From Panicum virgatum (taxonomy: Eukaryota > Streptophyta > Magnoliopsida > Poales > Poaceae), in contig NC_053149.1 of NCBI RefSeq assembly GCF_016808335.1, forward strand, positions 40,006,118 to 40,070,117: a DNA stretch of 64,000 nucleotides. The letters are read 5' to 3'. The notes beneath the pieces are model-generated. The model saw only the letters and a list, made by a program, of their open reading frames with translations, ran no database searches and was not told the DNA's origin. Numbering within the stretch: the stretch's first letter is position 1; the number at the start of each line of letters is the position of its first letter. This document shows, in pieces, positions 45,116 to 57,558 of the stretch. The position numbers and the translations under genes were made by a program.

Positions 45116-47238
45116 TTAAATTAATTGACGAAAAGGGAACAATTTAGAGTATTGACACAAGACCGGCCGGCCGATTGAGCAACAACAGTGATGCTGCTAG
45201 CCTGAACCTTTCAAATATTAAACACACGAGGGAAATATATATGGTCCACGAAATAGTATAGTGGGTCCTCGCTGCGGAAAAAGATATCTATGTGTATCCC
45301 ATAAGCAAAGAAATAAATCTGCACGATAATAATATGGACATGCCATGGAGCTAGGGATCGGACGGGCTGTCGGCACCGATAGAAATATGGGATCGAGGAG
45401 GCGAGGCTGCCAAGCGGCCACATGCATGTCTGGCGGCTCGCCGCCTCACGACCAACCAACCCCATGCCCATGCATCGCGAAATTGTGATCTTTTGCATTG
45501 CATGCATGCACTGGCTGGTAGCTAGGCTAGCCTAGCATATAGCACGCATGCAAATGTATCCGAGCCAGAGCTGCTTGCATTGGCTGCCCGGATCCTGCAG
45601 GGCCAAGAGCATTCCTCCTCCTATCGTACACAGCACGGTTTCAGTCAGATATCTTTGTTTAGTCACTCCCGTGCCTGAACCCAAACGAAACTTTTATTGT
45701 TGGATGCATCATACATGGATGGTGGATGGGTAGAGGCCTCCAGCCTCTCGCTGGACCGTGTCCTGCGATCTGCGAGAATGCCGTGGGATGTGGCGTCACA
45801 ACCCTTCTAGGCCTCTGTGTGTCCTGTACGCCAGCAAGATCGATGCGGCGGACCGCGCGGGTCGGATTGCGTTACTACAACATACTATTTATTATACGAT
45901 GGAATTATTTTGTCGCATATAGTTGAAAATTCGCCGCAATTCACCATTCATGACAGGTTTCAAATTCCGTTGTTGATTGAGCGTCATTGATTAAATCAAC
46001 TGAGGGTTCTTCAAAACCATCGCGGATTGAAGCGATCCGTGATAATTTTTGACCGTCGCAGAACAGTACGAGACCCAGTCAGCACAGTCCAAAGTCCAGT
46101 TGATGGGGACGTGAGTTCTCAATCTTCCATCAAGTTTTGTATAACTCTCGTTGTAGGCGGAGCATGACACACCAATCCGTCTTCAGATCATAAGACCCAA
46201 ATCCAGCAATCTTAGCACCACAACTCATCTAGTTATCAACCGTGTCACCACCCGGTTGACCTCGCTAATAAAACTAATCCCTGCAAGTGCAACGAAGAAC
46301 ACAAATAAAAACTCGAAAGAAAGCAGCTCAATTAAAGTGACTGTAGATGAATGATTAATCTCAAAGTTTGGGTCTCACAAACCGATGAACGACGACAACT
46401 ATTTTTGATTGAACGAATCTAAGCAAAACTCAAACTCTAGAGATATGGCGGCTTCTGTTAATGAAGACCCTAGGGACGTGAAGGACCCTCTGGATGCGCC
46501 CCTAGTGGGCTCACACACAATACACACACCATCGGCATAAAAACGGTGACGCAGCACCGAGACAGATTCTGGACGTCAACTTGTTCAGACGATTCCCGAT
46601 GACTCCGAAAGAATTTTGACCTGGTACTATATCCATTGGAAGTTCCTTCAAATTATCTTTCCAACAATATAAATAAATACCAAATCCGAGCCGGTATGCG
46701 ACCGTGGCGCCCGTTTTGGTGCAGACTGCTCATGGACTCCGAAACGGACTCGAAGTCGACTTGGTTTGGGCCTCCAACTTGACTTGAATGTCCTTGCTGA
46801 TCTTCTAAGGTGGTGGCCAAGGAGGAGGATGTTCTTGGGCATCTTTTAACTCCCCCTCCATATGTTTGGGGTGTACTCCAACTTGGGCCAGGGTCCCAAA
46901 TGTGAATAACAAACCCACGACGCCGTAGTAACACCCGGCAAAAACAACAACAAAGTGTCTTGATCATTTGAAAGCCTTGATGACGTGATATTGAGATGGG
47001 TCCAGATATATTTGAAAGATTGTCAAAAAAATTCTTTCCATCAAGTACTCATGGACCTTAAACTCTCTCCGGATGAATGAATTATGACCTCCACAATAAG
47101 GTATTATCAGGCTGCCGACAAACAGAAAGTTCAACTTCCATGAAATTGCACATTGAGACACATTTGTACCTACAAATAAATAATGACATGTACATGTGGA
47201 GACAAGTGAATTGTACAATAAATCATTACAGAAAGGTA
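45116..47238. other. Intergenic, probably old retroelement sequence, no gene seen
   Basis: 46100-46930 has the style of a grass gypsy LTR or leader, but no paired LTR or boundary is seen. Frames here are short and unsupported. Confidence 0.35.
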
Positions 47239-49316
47239 TGTCAGTGTTTACCGCCAAGCCTGCTCAAGGATACCCTTAGCAATAAGGTTTGTAGGTAGGG
47301 ATCGACTGCTCTGGAACTCGATGGTGCAAGGAACACAAAGATTTAGACAGGTTCGGGCCGCGAGTTGCGTAATACCCTACGTCATGTGTGGTTGTTTGTA
47401 TTGCCTTAGGTGTTGATGATCGTTTTGAAGGGGTTCCTACCCGCCCTTATATATCCGGGGGGACATGGTTACATGGAAAGTCCTAGTCGAGTACAGTTGG
47501 AGTCCTACTACAACACAATCAGGTAGTTTCCTTTGTACTGCAGCTAGCTCTACGCCTATTCGGGTAGTTTACAAGAGAGGTAAGGTATATCCATAAGCTA
47601 TCCCTTACTCTAGAACATTCTATGCCTATAAGCAGTCCCGCTGCCCCGGGTCTGACAAGCCCCCGAGCTCTTCGTAGCCGAGTCCTGCAGGCGTCGAGTA
47701 CTTGGCTGGGCATCTCCGAGTACTTCAAGTAGTCAGAACATCCTTCTGGTGGCTTCTGGGCCTTCCTTCAGATACGTCGAGTAGTCCTCCAAGTACTTCC
47801 GGTTGCTCCGAGGCTGTGAGGTGCTCACGCCCCCGAAATCTTGATCATATATGGTGCGCGAAGTACTCGCGCTCCATATGGAGTAGCCCCCGTGCCTTAG
47901 GTTGAATCGCAGAATCAGCCGGAGGGTCACTTCAGTCTTTTTCCTTCATTATTTTCCAAAAAATTTGAAAAATAAATCTCTGATGCACATATCCCGCAAC
48001 CCCCGAGCCTTAAATCAAAATCCCTTAAACTGCGGGTAGCCCCCGAGCAAAGATTTGGAATTAAGGATTTAAGACGTGGCATCAGATTTTATTCTTCAGA
48101 ATATCTACAAGATTCATCAGATCCGATATCCGAAAAGACCTCTTTTTCGGATAAAAAATCCCAGAAAAATGATTCGATTGGATACGCCACACTGATTGCA
48201 CCCGAAATATCTTCAGAAATAAAACCCGGGATGTATATCTCTTTACTGTTTGCTCACGTGGGACTATACTGTGTGGAGAATCTGTATTATTGCGTCCATG
48301 AATGCTGCCACTGTGGCTTCACGTGTTCTCCTCCAGCAGGGTCCCTTTGTGGCTATAAAAGGTGGGTGAGAGGCTGTTGCCAGAAGCACCGTGGTTCAGA
48401 AGCTATGGCTTGCTTTTGGTGTTCTTGCTCTCGCCCTCCTGAGATTTGTGTAGTTCTTTCCAACAAAAGATGCTAGAAGAGAACTTGCGAGTGACAAGAG
48501 AAGTCCCTGCTACCTCATCTTGCAACCCCAATGCTCTCATCGGATCCATTTTGGACATCATGTCCTTGCATATTCCAATGAGGCAGGTTTGGGATCGATG
48601 GGTTGACTCTTGTTGTGTCACATCCTTGGGGTTGCCTGTCTCTGGGTGCCCAAGAACTAACATCTCTAGTAAGGAGACTTAATTTTGTCACAACGTATTC
48701 AGGGAGAAGGAGAAATTTCTCCGCAAGATGCTACAAGAGATCTTGCGAGGCGATTACTGTAATCTGCCTCCAAACGCTTGAAACATTTCTCCCATAATAC
48801 GAGTATCATTATTCCCTTAATGGGAATAACAAGTTTGTACTTTATCACGGCCTCGGGCCGATCTAGCTGCAGCAGGCTTTGCTCAGGAAGTCAAGAAGTG
48901 TGCGTGCAGACTCGAGTCATTGTAAAGTTAGTATGGAAGAAGTACTCGAGTCGTAATATCGAGTATTTGTACTGTGTCGAGTACTTTTCCTTGTTCTGGA
49001 TTGTAATCCTTGTTGAAGGAAGTAAAGTCGAGTAGTTGACAAGGGATGTGTGTTTTCTTTTTCTAGAATATAATCTTAGAAAAAAGAAATGTCTCAGAAA
49101 ATCCTGCCTTTTCCACGATTGGTAACGGACTGTTGGCCGGTTGAGTGTTTTTATCACGTTGCCACCGCCATTATAAAATGAAACGGTAACTAGGTTTTTA
49201 CCCCACCGGCCGACATTCAATTTTACTATTTACATCTATTCTTGCCTTCAAGCCCCCAGATCTAAATCTTCTAGCTCTCTCTTGCTCCCCAATCCGCCTT
49301 AGGGTTTGGCTAGTGT
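47239..49316 (+). repeat. Probable LTR/upstream region of gypsy-type element
   Basis: Begins TGTCAGTGTTTACCGCCAAG, like LTR starts of a common grass gypsy family. It includes the phrase ATTTAGACAGGTTCGGGCCG and many CGAGTACT/GAGTAGT words. TATA-like boxes occur at 48351-48361 (GGCTATAAAAGG) and 49171-49181 (ATTATAAAATG), the latter about 140 bp before the ORF start at 49317. The end of the LTR is not resolved. Confidence 0.5.
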
Positions 49317-52292
49317 ATGAGCGTGAAGCGCTTCATTGATTTCCGGATGGCTCCCAAGAAATCAAGCAAGGGAAAAGGCATAGCTGCTGAGCCATCCCGT
49401 GATGAAGGCTGGGAATCAAGTAAGTTTTCCAAATCTGACTTGGAATCCCTAGTTAAGCAGGGCTTTTTGCCATCGAAATCTATAATCCAATGGCGTCCAG
49501 CACTAGGCGAGGCCCATCCGTATGAAAATATGGGCGAAATTGTTGGATTTCTTCCATATTTTGAGCGAGGGTTGGGTCTCCCTCTCCCCTGCTCTAATTT
49601 CTTTTCTGGACTCCTATATTATTATGGGATCCAGCTTCATCATCTCACCCCCAATTCTTTTGTTCATATATCTGTCTTCGTACATTTGTGCGAAGCTTTT
49701 CTGGGCATCGAGCCCCATTTCGAACTTTTCTGCCACCTTTTTCATCTTAAGCCCCAGCCAAGTTCGACTAGACTAGATGTAGTTGGTGGGGCAGCGATTC
49801 AACTGTGACAGAGGATGGATAGGGTTTATATCCCCTATAAATTGTCACAAAAAGTAATCGACTGGAAACCAAGATGGTTTTATGTCAAAAATCATGGAAA
49901 CAGTCTTCCACCCATCCTAGCTGGCCCTCCAGTTCAGCGAACTGAATGGCTGAAGAAGCCTCTTGATATGAGTCAAATTCCAGAACTACTGGAAATGATT
50001 GCAAGTCTGAAGCAAAAGGGAATAAGTGGAGAGGCTGTGGCTTTTGACTGGATGAAGCGTAGAATCTAGCCTCTCCAAGCTCGAGTTACTTTTGGCTTCG
50101 AGTATCAAGGGAAAAATGATCTGTCGCCGTGTTCAGAGAAAGAGATCTCTAACGGAGAAGCTCTTCGTCGAGTACAATGACTGTTTGATATGGTGGAACA
50201 TGTTCCGCACCTCCTCAACACATTTTCAGTGTTGAATCCTCCCAAGGAGGTAAGTGATAAGTAGTCGATTTGTAATATCGAGTACTTGTTTTTGTAACTA
50301 ACAATTTTTCCCATTCCTTTTATAGGATGATGTGAATGTATATAGGAGTAGTCCTCCTCTGCCAGGCATATTTCACACATCCTATCTTGTTCCGAGTGCT
50401 CATGCCAAACCTTTGCTTGATTCTGAAGATTCTTCAGAAATTGAAGGCTTTAGTTCTGATGATGAAACTACTGATGCAGAAGCTGGGGAATCAGCCGGGG
50501 ATGATGGTAGAGCACATAGTCCCAGCCGAAGCGAAGATACCGTACAGGTCATCCAACGGGTACTCGTTCGACTGTGAGGAAACGAAGCAGCTCCTCACAG
50601 ACTACTGGCAATAGGTAAGTAGCTAGTTAATTGCAATCAGGTACTTTCGTCTTCGATTTACTGGTTTTGATTTGAGTTTTTGCTTTTTCAAGTCCGGCGG
50701 CTAAGATACCACGGACTTCAGCATCTGGGGATGATGCTATGGTGAGACAAACCGTCCCTTCCACCACAGCGGACCCATCAAAGGGAACTGGGACTACTCT
50801 ACCGACGAGTAGTTCCAGTGTAGATATTGTCGGAGATGCGGGTAAGCAGGCCGTCATTACGAGGACTACCCAAAAATTTGGCGTCAAGGCGCTTGCCTTC
50901 AAAAGGGCTCCTATGTAAGTTCCTTGAAACTTGTAATTGTAGGATTTTGTCTATGTATCGAGTATTTCGCAACTGCTTTGTCTTGACAGAGACATGCTCC
51001 TGGAAGCAAAAGGGGATGCTGAGGACAACTCAGCCCCCAAATCAGCGTTGGAGGAGCCCCCGATTACTCCTGAGATGAGTGCTCGCGATGCAGAAGACAT
51101 GGTGGATTCCATGCTTCGGGATTCTCCACTGCCTGATGCTGAGAGGAGTGATGAAAGTCTCCCGGAGGGTGATGGAAGCGGCAAGCTTCCGGAGGAGAAG
51201 GGTGGCGAGAAGCTTCCTGAGGGAGGCAATGCAAAGGTGCCTGAGGACATCCTTACAGGTAAACTTATAAACCCTTTGTACTGATGGAGTACTTCTTCTT
51301 TGCTCTTAATTTGATTAAGTAGCGCTTTTTCCCTGTAGATTCCCAAAATCCAGGGAATATTGTAGAGAGGATTGAAGATGCGCCAAAAAAGGCGATTTCT
51401 GAGGTGTAGGCGAGTACTTCCCAGGTCTCATCGGGAAGTGTCTTGCTGCAAGAGGAGTTAAAACTAGCGTTCAAGCTACTGGGGGTAAGTAGTTGAATAT
51501 TTCGGGTACTTGAGTATGAATCGAGTAGTATGTACTGATCTTTTGTTTTTGCTTTCTTGGCAGGAAGTGTTAGGGCAGGAGGGTAGCCCGGCCCAGGATG
51601 GTTCGGAGCTGAATGCTTTGAAAGAGCGAGTAAAAACGCTCTAGTCCGAGAAGGCTGCCCTTCAGGAGAAGCTTAAGAAGCTCTCCAAGGCCAAGAAAGG
51701 TTAGTCTTTAGCATACAAGATGCAATCGACTAGTTGTTCTGCCTGGTGTTTATAAGGTTTTCTTTGAATCAAGTACATAGCTTACTCAAAATCGTTAAAG
51801 ATTGAGGAAAGCTTGGTACTGGATCTAAAGATTATTATGTACTGAAACACAGATGAAATTGAAAAGCTCAAGAGGATCAAGGAAGACTCTGACCGGGAGG
51901 CGGTGACAGTTCTTCAACAGCTCAAGACCTTGTCAGAATACCGGGACTCGATGCAACAAGAGCTTGTAGAGCTGAGGCGAGTGAGGGATGCAGCTCAAGA
52001 CGTGGCAGAGATTGTGGAGATCCCGGAAGGGAATAAAGACGAACCGCTCACTTTGGCGGGGAGGCTTCGTAAAGTACCCGAAAATTTCGAAAGGTATGTC
52101 TCCACAACCACCCGACAGTACATAGGGCATGTACTCGAGTTGGTGTCCTACTGGCCACAGACTCCTCTTGATGCACTTGGGAAGGGCGCGAAGGCAGATT
52201 GTACTGACGAAAAATTCCATCAGTATCTACAAGAAACCTCCGTGGTGGCCGACCAAATAGTGAAGTCCCTGAACAAGCCTGAGTCTCCTTGA
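49317..52292 (+). pseudogene. Gypsy-type transposon N-terminal domain protein, multi-exon, decayed
   Basis: The N-terminal part (to about 49808) matches the 'putative gypsy type transposon' domain common in grass retroelements: PYFERGLGLPLPCSNFFSG, LLYYYGIQLHHLTPNSFVHI and FVHLCEAFLGIEPHFELF. It continues as YIPYKLSQKVIDWKPRWFYV. Later exons encode acidic and coiled-coil segments (ALKERVKTL, EKAALQEKLKKLSKAKK, QQELVELRRVRDAAQDVAEI) ending KSLNKPESP at 52292. Introns with plausible GT-AG sites occur (for example about 50250-50325). In-frame stops: TGA at about 49806, TAG at about 50067, TGA at about 50178, TAG at about 51406 and TAG at about 51642. Each is one C-to-T step from CAG (Gln) or CGA (Arg). 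Such ORFs are transposon proteins, not host genes. Confidence 0.7.
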
Positions 52293-52959
52293 ACTTTGGT
52301 TATAATTTGTTTTGGCGTGAGGGCCATAAGTACTTTGGAACAAATGTTTAATATTTGTGTAATATCAAGTACTTGTTTTATGGTAGGATTATGTAATCCT
52401 TTGTTGTGTCGAGTAAATGTACTCGAAGGTCATGAGTTTTGGCAGCATCGCGCCTACTCAATCGTGATAGTGGATACGAAGAGTTGTATCCGTAGGTGCC
52501 TTAGAAGGAAAAGTATTCTCGAATAGGATCGAGTTGTATGGTTCTAGATCAGAACTCTAGTGCTGACCTGTTAGGATTGAATCCCGCAGGATTAACCAAG
52601 TGGGAAAAACACTAAAAGAGTATCGTAAGCCGTAGCTTAGTCCGAATTTCTTTGTGGAAAGAAATATTTTGTTAGAGCAGTGCTCTTATGGACTATATTT
52701 TCCAACAAGGGAAAAACTCTTTATTAGGAAAGTTAGGAGCTTAAGATGTTCTTTGATAGATAGGTGAACAGGAGGCTCTCGACAACTACTCAGATTACTA
52801 AGGGAAAGCAAAAACTATTTTTGCATTTCGAGCAAGCGAGTAGCACCCGTCAAGTATTCGAGGCAAAAAAGCTCCGTAGTTGTAACTCCCTTGGTAGTCT
52901 AAGCAAGCAGGAGACTCATGTCAACCTATTTTAGAGCATCAAGAACTTATTTCTGCTCC

Positions 52960-53722
52960 TTGGGGAATTTTCACAGTTGGCCAGTTAGGATATACCTCGA
53001 TTGGTCACCCAGGTAGTATACAACTTTCTTATGAAAGTATCCCAAACTACTCGATCCAGCGAGTAGCATGTCCTATACTATGACTGGATTGATTTTTGAA
53101 ATAGAACTGTTAGGGTAAACTCTGTCGAGTTAACCAAGACATAAATATTTTAGAAATATCCAAAACTTACTCGAGCGAGGCGAGTAAGTTGTCCTACCCA
53201 AGGACTGGAGTAGTTTTAACGACAGGTCTGTTAGGATGAACCTCGTCAGGTTACCCAAGACGAAAATGCCGAAAAAATATCCCAAAACCTAATCGAGCCA
53301 GCGAGTAGGGTGTCCTAACTCAGGACTGGAGTAACTCTTAGGACAAGTCTGTTAGGTATAAACCCCGTCGGGTTATCCAAGACAAAAATATTGGAAGAGT
53401 ATCCAAAACCTACTCGAGCCAGCGAGTAGGGTGCCCTTAAACCAAGGATTGGAGTAATCCTTAGGACAAGTCTGTTAGGTATGAACCCCGTCGGATTATC
53501 CAAGACGAAAATATCGAAAGGATATCCAAAATCTACTCGAGCAAGCGAGTAGGGTGTCCTACCCAAGGACTAGAGTAACTCTTAGGACAAGTCTGTTAAG
53601 TATGAACCTCGTTGGGTTATCCAAGACGAAAATGTCGAAAGAGTATCCAAAACTTACTCGAGCGAGACGAGTAAGGTGTCCTCAACCGAGGACGATTAAT
53701 TCTTAGGACAGGTCTGTTAGGA
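52960..53722. repeat. Tandem array, ~121-bp period, with CTCGAG...GAGTAG palindromes
   Basis: About six copies, recognisable by the core (A)CTCGAGC-AGCGAGTAG(G)GTG at roughly 53043, 53170, 53291, 53411, 53534 and 53655. Each is followed by GGACTGGAGTAACTCTTAGG, then GTCTGTTAGG and a (C)GTCGG(G/A)TTA(T/C)CCAAGAC segment. It follows the gypsy-type ORF and is broken at its right end by the Athila-like LTR. Confidence 0.85.
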
Positions 53723-55130
53723 TGTTGACGCTCCTTAGCGCCCCAATTTATATACCGCAAGCGCACGGGATCGTGTAGCTTTTCCCTTAGAGTATTCCCC
53801 CAAGGTTTATCAATCCACGGAACCAAAGATACAAGAAACAATCTACTGACATAGAGAATCCATTGTGTTGAGGTGGTGTAAAACGAATCTAATCTACTAA
53901 AAACAGCAAACACCGAAGGTAGCAAGAGAAAGTTAGAGATAACCAATCTAGATCACCTAGATCATGCATATGTTGTAGTTCAAGCCGGATGTAGTGAAGC
54001 AAGACAGATGTGAATCTCAATGAAAAGCATCTTTAAACCAAAATCTAAAATCCGATCCTTCGATACCCCATCTACTTAAAGCAACGCCCTGTCACGACGC
54101 CCCCATTTGGACGAAAGCACCCTGAAGCAAGTCGAACCCCCTTTGGTAGTTCCGCCATGAACCTCTAGCCACCATGACTACAAGATCATGCTAAGCGATC
54201 TATCTCAATAATAGATCTAAGATGAAGCAAACCCAAAGAAAAGAACGAAATCGAAAGAGAGAACATGGTCGTTAAAAATTCGGAATCACAAGTAACTTCA
54301 CCATGAATGATTGTACATCACAAGATCACAACCGGGGCCCTACCTTGATCTTGATGATCCTAGCTCCAGAACTCTGACGTGGTCTTCCTTGCAAGGTTCC
54401 CACGTCGGCTAGGGAAGCCCCTAGACAACTAATACGACCCTCGGCTCTCCGAGAGGTGTCCCTCTATCTCCTCTGCTCCTTGGCGTTGTCTCCCCGAATG
54501 ATCTTCTCCGTGAGCCTGGGGGAAGGGTCTTTAAATAGCCTCAGGAAACCCTAGGTCGAAGGGGAGGCCGAGACTCCATGAAAAGGGCCTGGGCCGGCCG
54601 GCTCAATGGGCCCAGGCCGGCCGGCCTGGCCCATTTTCTCGCCGCTTCGCATCCTCCTTTCTCCCCAAGTCTTCTGGAGTTTATACCTTTCACGATTGCA
54701 CCCCGTTGGATGTCGTTATCTTCGAGATTTCTTCGAGGGAAAGGATAGGACGGAGAATCCTTCCTTAAATCTCTATTTGCTTTGCTTAGCCCCGAAGTAT
54801 CTCGATCTCATCTTGTGGGCTTTGTCCTTTGGGCTTCATTGGAGGGTGGATGTGCATGAACGGGCTTCTAGTCGTCATGGCCTTTGGTCCTTTGTTTGGT
54901 CTTTGGCCTTCGTCTTTCTTTGTGTTATTGCGTGATCATGGGCCTCATCATTTCATGCTCCAGAATTTGTCAAAAACCTGCAAAAACGAAGTACCTCCAA
55001 AATATATGTGCAAATGTGAAAACGGCCAATAATCAGGCCGAGGTTAGGATGGTTAGTGATTTTGATATTAAATTCATGCCATTATCAAAGTTAAATAGGG
55101 GATAAAATGGATACGTAAGGACCGCCAACA
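53723..55130 (-). repeat. 3' LTR of the Athila-like element, 1408 bp
   Basis: Bounded TGTTGGCGGTCC...GCGTCAACA in element orientation. Confidence 0.85.
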
Positions 55131-55878
55131 TTCCCCCAATGCTTAAACCTTGCTCGTCCTCGAGTAAGTCTTTGATAAAAATCAGTATTGCATTTCGGTG
55201 TCCAATCCCTGCACATGATCATACACGAGAAAACACAATGCATGGATAGAATAGTTAGCAAAAGAGAGGTGCACAAAAATACGGAATGTTCAGCTTCTTA
55301 GTCACGTACCAAAGAAGATAATTCTTGAATTAATTCACCTGAAAATAAATCTTGCTCTATGGTTTGTCCTAATATAACATTTAGGCTTTTAGAAGGGTAG
55401 AGCAACTGCAAAAGGTATCATTGACAAGATTAGCTCAAAATTAAATCCGAATTAAATTTTCCTTGACAAGCTTAAGTAAGAGAGCAAGAATAGAAAGATG
55501 TGGGTCTTAATTTATCATAACCTCCACAATTGAATTAGCCGGCATTTAATTAATTTTTCAGATCATGTTAGGGAGAGCATTAGTTTAAAAATGCATAAAC
55601 CAAGCACAAGAAAGTAGACAAGACGGCAACGATTATCATATTTTAACATGGCACAAACTTTCTATCATCATTACTAACCATAACATTAAAGCATGGGTGA
55701 TGCATTTATTTATCATGGTGATGAAAGCAAAAGAAAGCAAATTGCACACATGCTGAAAAAAATAAAACAGAAAATTGCTACGCACACACAAGCTTGCACA
55801 CATGTTGAAAATAAATGAAAAGAAATAGAAAAATCCAAACCACACGTCCGAGCATTTTATTCATGGTCTTGTCGTCGA

Positions 55879-57558
55879 TCACTCTCCTTGATTGCCTCTT
55901 GCGTTGTATCCTTGGTCATAATATTGTTGCAATGCTCCTCCATCAAATTGTTCCGGTGGCGCTAGGCCTAGAAGTCTCATTTGATATGCAATTCCCGCGG
56001 TTCGATCTTCTAGTTGGCTTGTGTGCCTCCGGATGGTGTCTATGTATTCCATGTTTCTTCTTGCATAGGCACCCATGATTCTCATTCCTTGTTCCGGTTG
56101 AGGGAGGTCAAAAAATTGTGCTCCAAATGACGGGTCGGGCATCTCTTCTTGGTATGATGGGGGTGGGTAGCCATAGTTGCTAAATGGTGGGGGCGCCAGG
56201 TACACCGGTGGAGGCGCCGCCATACCATGACCCCATGTTTGATCTTGGTTTCCTTCCCATTGACTCGTCCATCCTTGCGGGTGTCCTTGTCCACTTGATG
56301 CACCTTGAAATTCATTCCTCCAATAAGCGGAACTTGGTGGTGGAAGCTTTACTTCTAAATTTTCTTGTTGTGCCGACGCCGATGTTCCTTCAATCAACCT
56401 TCCTCTTTTTGTTTTCTTCACCTTTGCTCCAATGTTTTCAACTCGCCAACCGGTCCTTCCTCTTGCGAATAACTTAAGCCTTTGATCGGGGAGGGAAATA
56501 TCCATCTCGGAAATAGTGAATCCCTTCTTTTCATCCCCTCCGATATAATGGCCTTGCCTCAAATGTTCAATCCCTATATCTCTTCCCGGGACATAATATT
56601 TTTGGATCACCGCTAACCCCGGATTCATGGCTCGGGCTATTAGTGTAAGATAACACCCCGGACCAACTTCTCCCGTGCCGGATGATGCTTCACAAATCCA
56701 TCTTTCAACCATGATGTAGGTGGGATCAATCACTTGCTTTTTCACCAATGCTGCATACATCCAATTCAATTCTTGGTCGGTGACCTTTGATTCTCTCATC
56801 CTCCCGAGAATTCTTTTGCTCACCCAAGAGTGGAATATTTGGAGGATCACATTACTTATATTCTTCCTTTGGCGATTGACATCTTTTTCTATCTTCGTCC
56901 AAAACTCATCGAGCTCTCCATCTTCGACTTCTACCATTTCATTTGCATTGCTTTTGAACCCGAGCAAACTCCCTATTTCTCCATAGGTGATGACTTTTTC
57001 TTCATTCTTGAGCCGAAATTTCAGACATGACACTTCTTCATCATCCACCACCTCTGTTATTTTCTCTAGTGTCATGAACATCTCCAAAGCCACTTCTTCT
57101 TGCATGTCTACCGTAACACCGTCGGAAAATAACTTCCAACCGATGTTCTCCAAGGGCTTGTAGATGTCATGATGGAATCCCAACTTCTCCAATGCTTCAT
57201 CATCAAAATCATAGTTTGCTTGCAGCCTTCCCTTCATGAACTTGAGTCTTTCTTCTTCTTCCATTGACAAGATGGTAAACCCATATTCGGAATGCTTGGG
57301 CTTGTATGGCGGTGGTGCGGATGACCTTGTCAAACGCCGTGGAGGAGGTGGCATCCCTTCGGTGAATCTCATGGAGGAGCTTCTTGGGTCTCTCATCCCA
57401 CCAAGGAGCAACATGTCGCTCCTCGGTGCGGAGTTGTCTTCCTCCATGCTCCGCGGAGACCCGGAGACCGAGTGCCTCCGCGAAGAACTTGCCGATGCGT
57501 CGGGTGTTGATAAACGCGTCCTTCTCCTACCAGTGACAAACTTCATGAAGCCACTCAT
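55879..57558 (-). CDS. Athila retrotransposon ORF1/3'-ORF protein
   Basis: An intact 559-residue frame. It has a Ser/Arg-rich start (MSGFMKFVTGRRRTRLSTPD), then an alpha/beta body with motifs of the Athila ORF-1 family (ANYDFDDEALEKLGFHHDI, EITEVVDDEEVSCLKFRL, TYGEIGSLLGFKSN, YIMVERWICEASSGTGEVG). The C-terminus is Pro/Gln/Tyr-rich and low-complexity, followed by a helical RRNMEYIDTIRRHTSQLED stretch. No transmembrane helix is visible, so an envelope-like role is not supported. The function of this plant retroelement protein is unknown. Its intactness, against the decay of neighbouring elements, suggests a fairly young copy. Confidence 0.8.
   Translation of the reverse strand: MSGFMKFVTGRRRTRLSTPDASASSSRRHSVSGSPRSMEEDNSAPRSDMLLLGGMRDPRSSSMRFTEGMPPPPRRLTRSSAPPPYKPKHSEYGFTILSMEEEERLKFMKGRLQANYDFDDEALEKLGFHHDIYKPLENIGWKLFSDGVTVDMQEEVALEMFMTLEKITEVVDDEEVSCLKFRLKNEEKVITYGEIGSLLGFKSNANEMVEVEDGELDEFWTKIEKDVNRQRKNISNVILQIFHSWVSKRILGRMRESKVTDQELNWMYAALVKKQVIDPTYIMVERWICEASSGTGEVGPGCYLTLIARAMNPGLAVIQKYYVPGRDIGIEHLRQGHYIGGDEKKGFTISEMDISLPDQRLKLFARGRTGWRVENIGAKVKKTKRGRLIEGTSASAQQENLEVKLPPPSSAYWRNEFQGASSGQGHPQGWTSQWEGNQDQTWGHGMAAPPPVYLAPPPFSNYGYPPPSYQEEMPDPSFGAQFFDLPQPEQGMRIMGAYARRNMEYIDTIRRHTSQLEDRTAGIAYQMRLLGLAPPEQFDGGALQQYYDQGYNARGNQGE

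Noticed and set aside
46648..47257. Short ORFs around 100 residues
   Set aside because: No recognisable motif, in repeat-like sequence.
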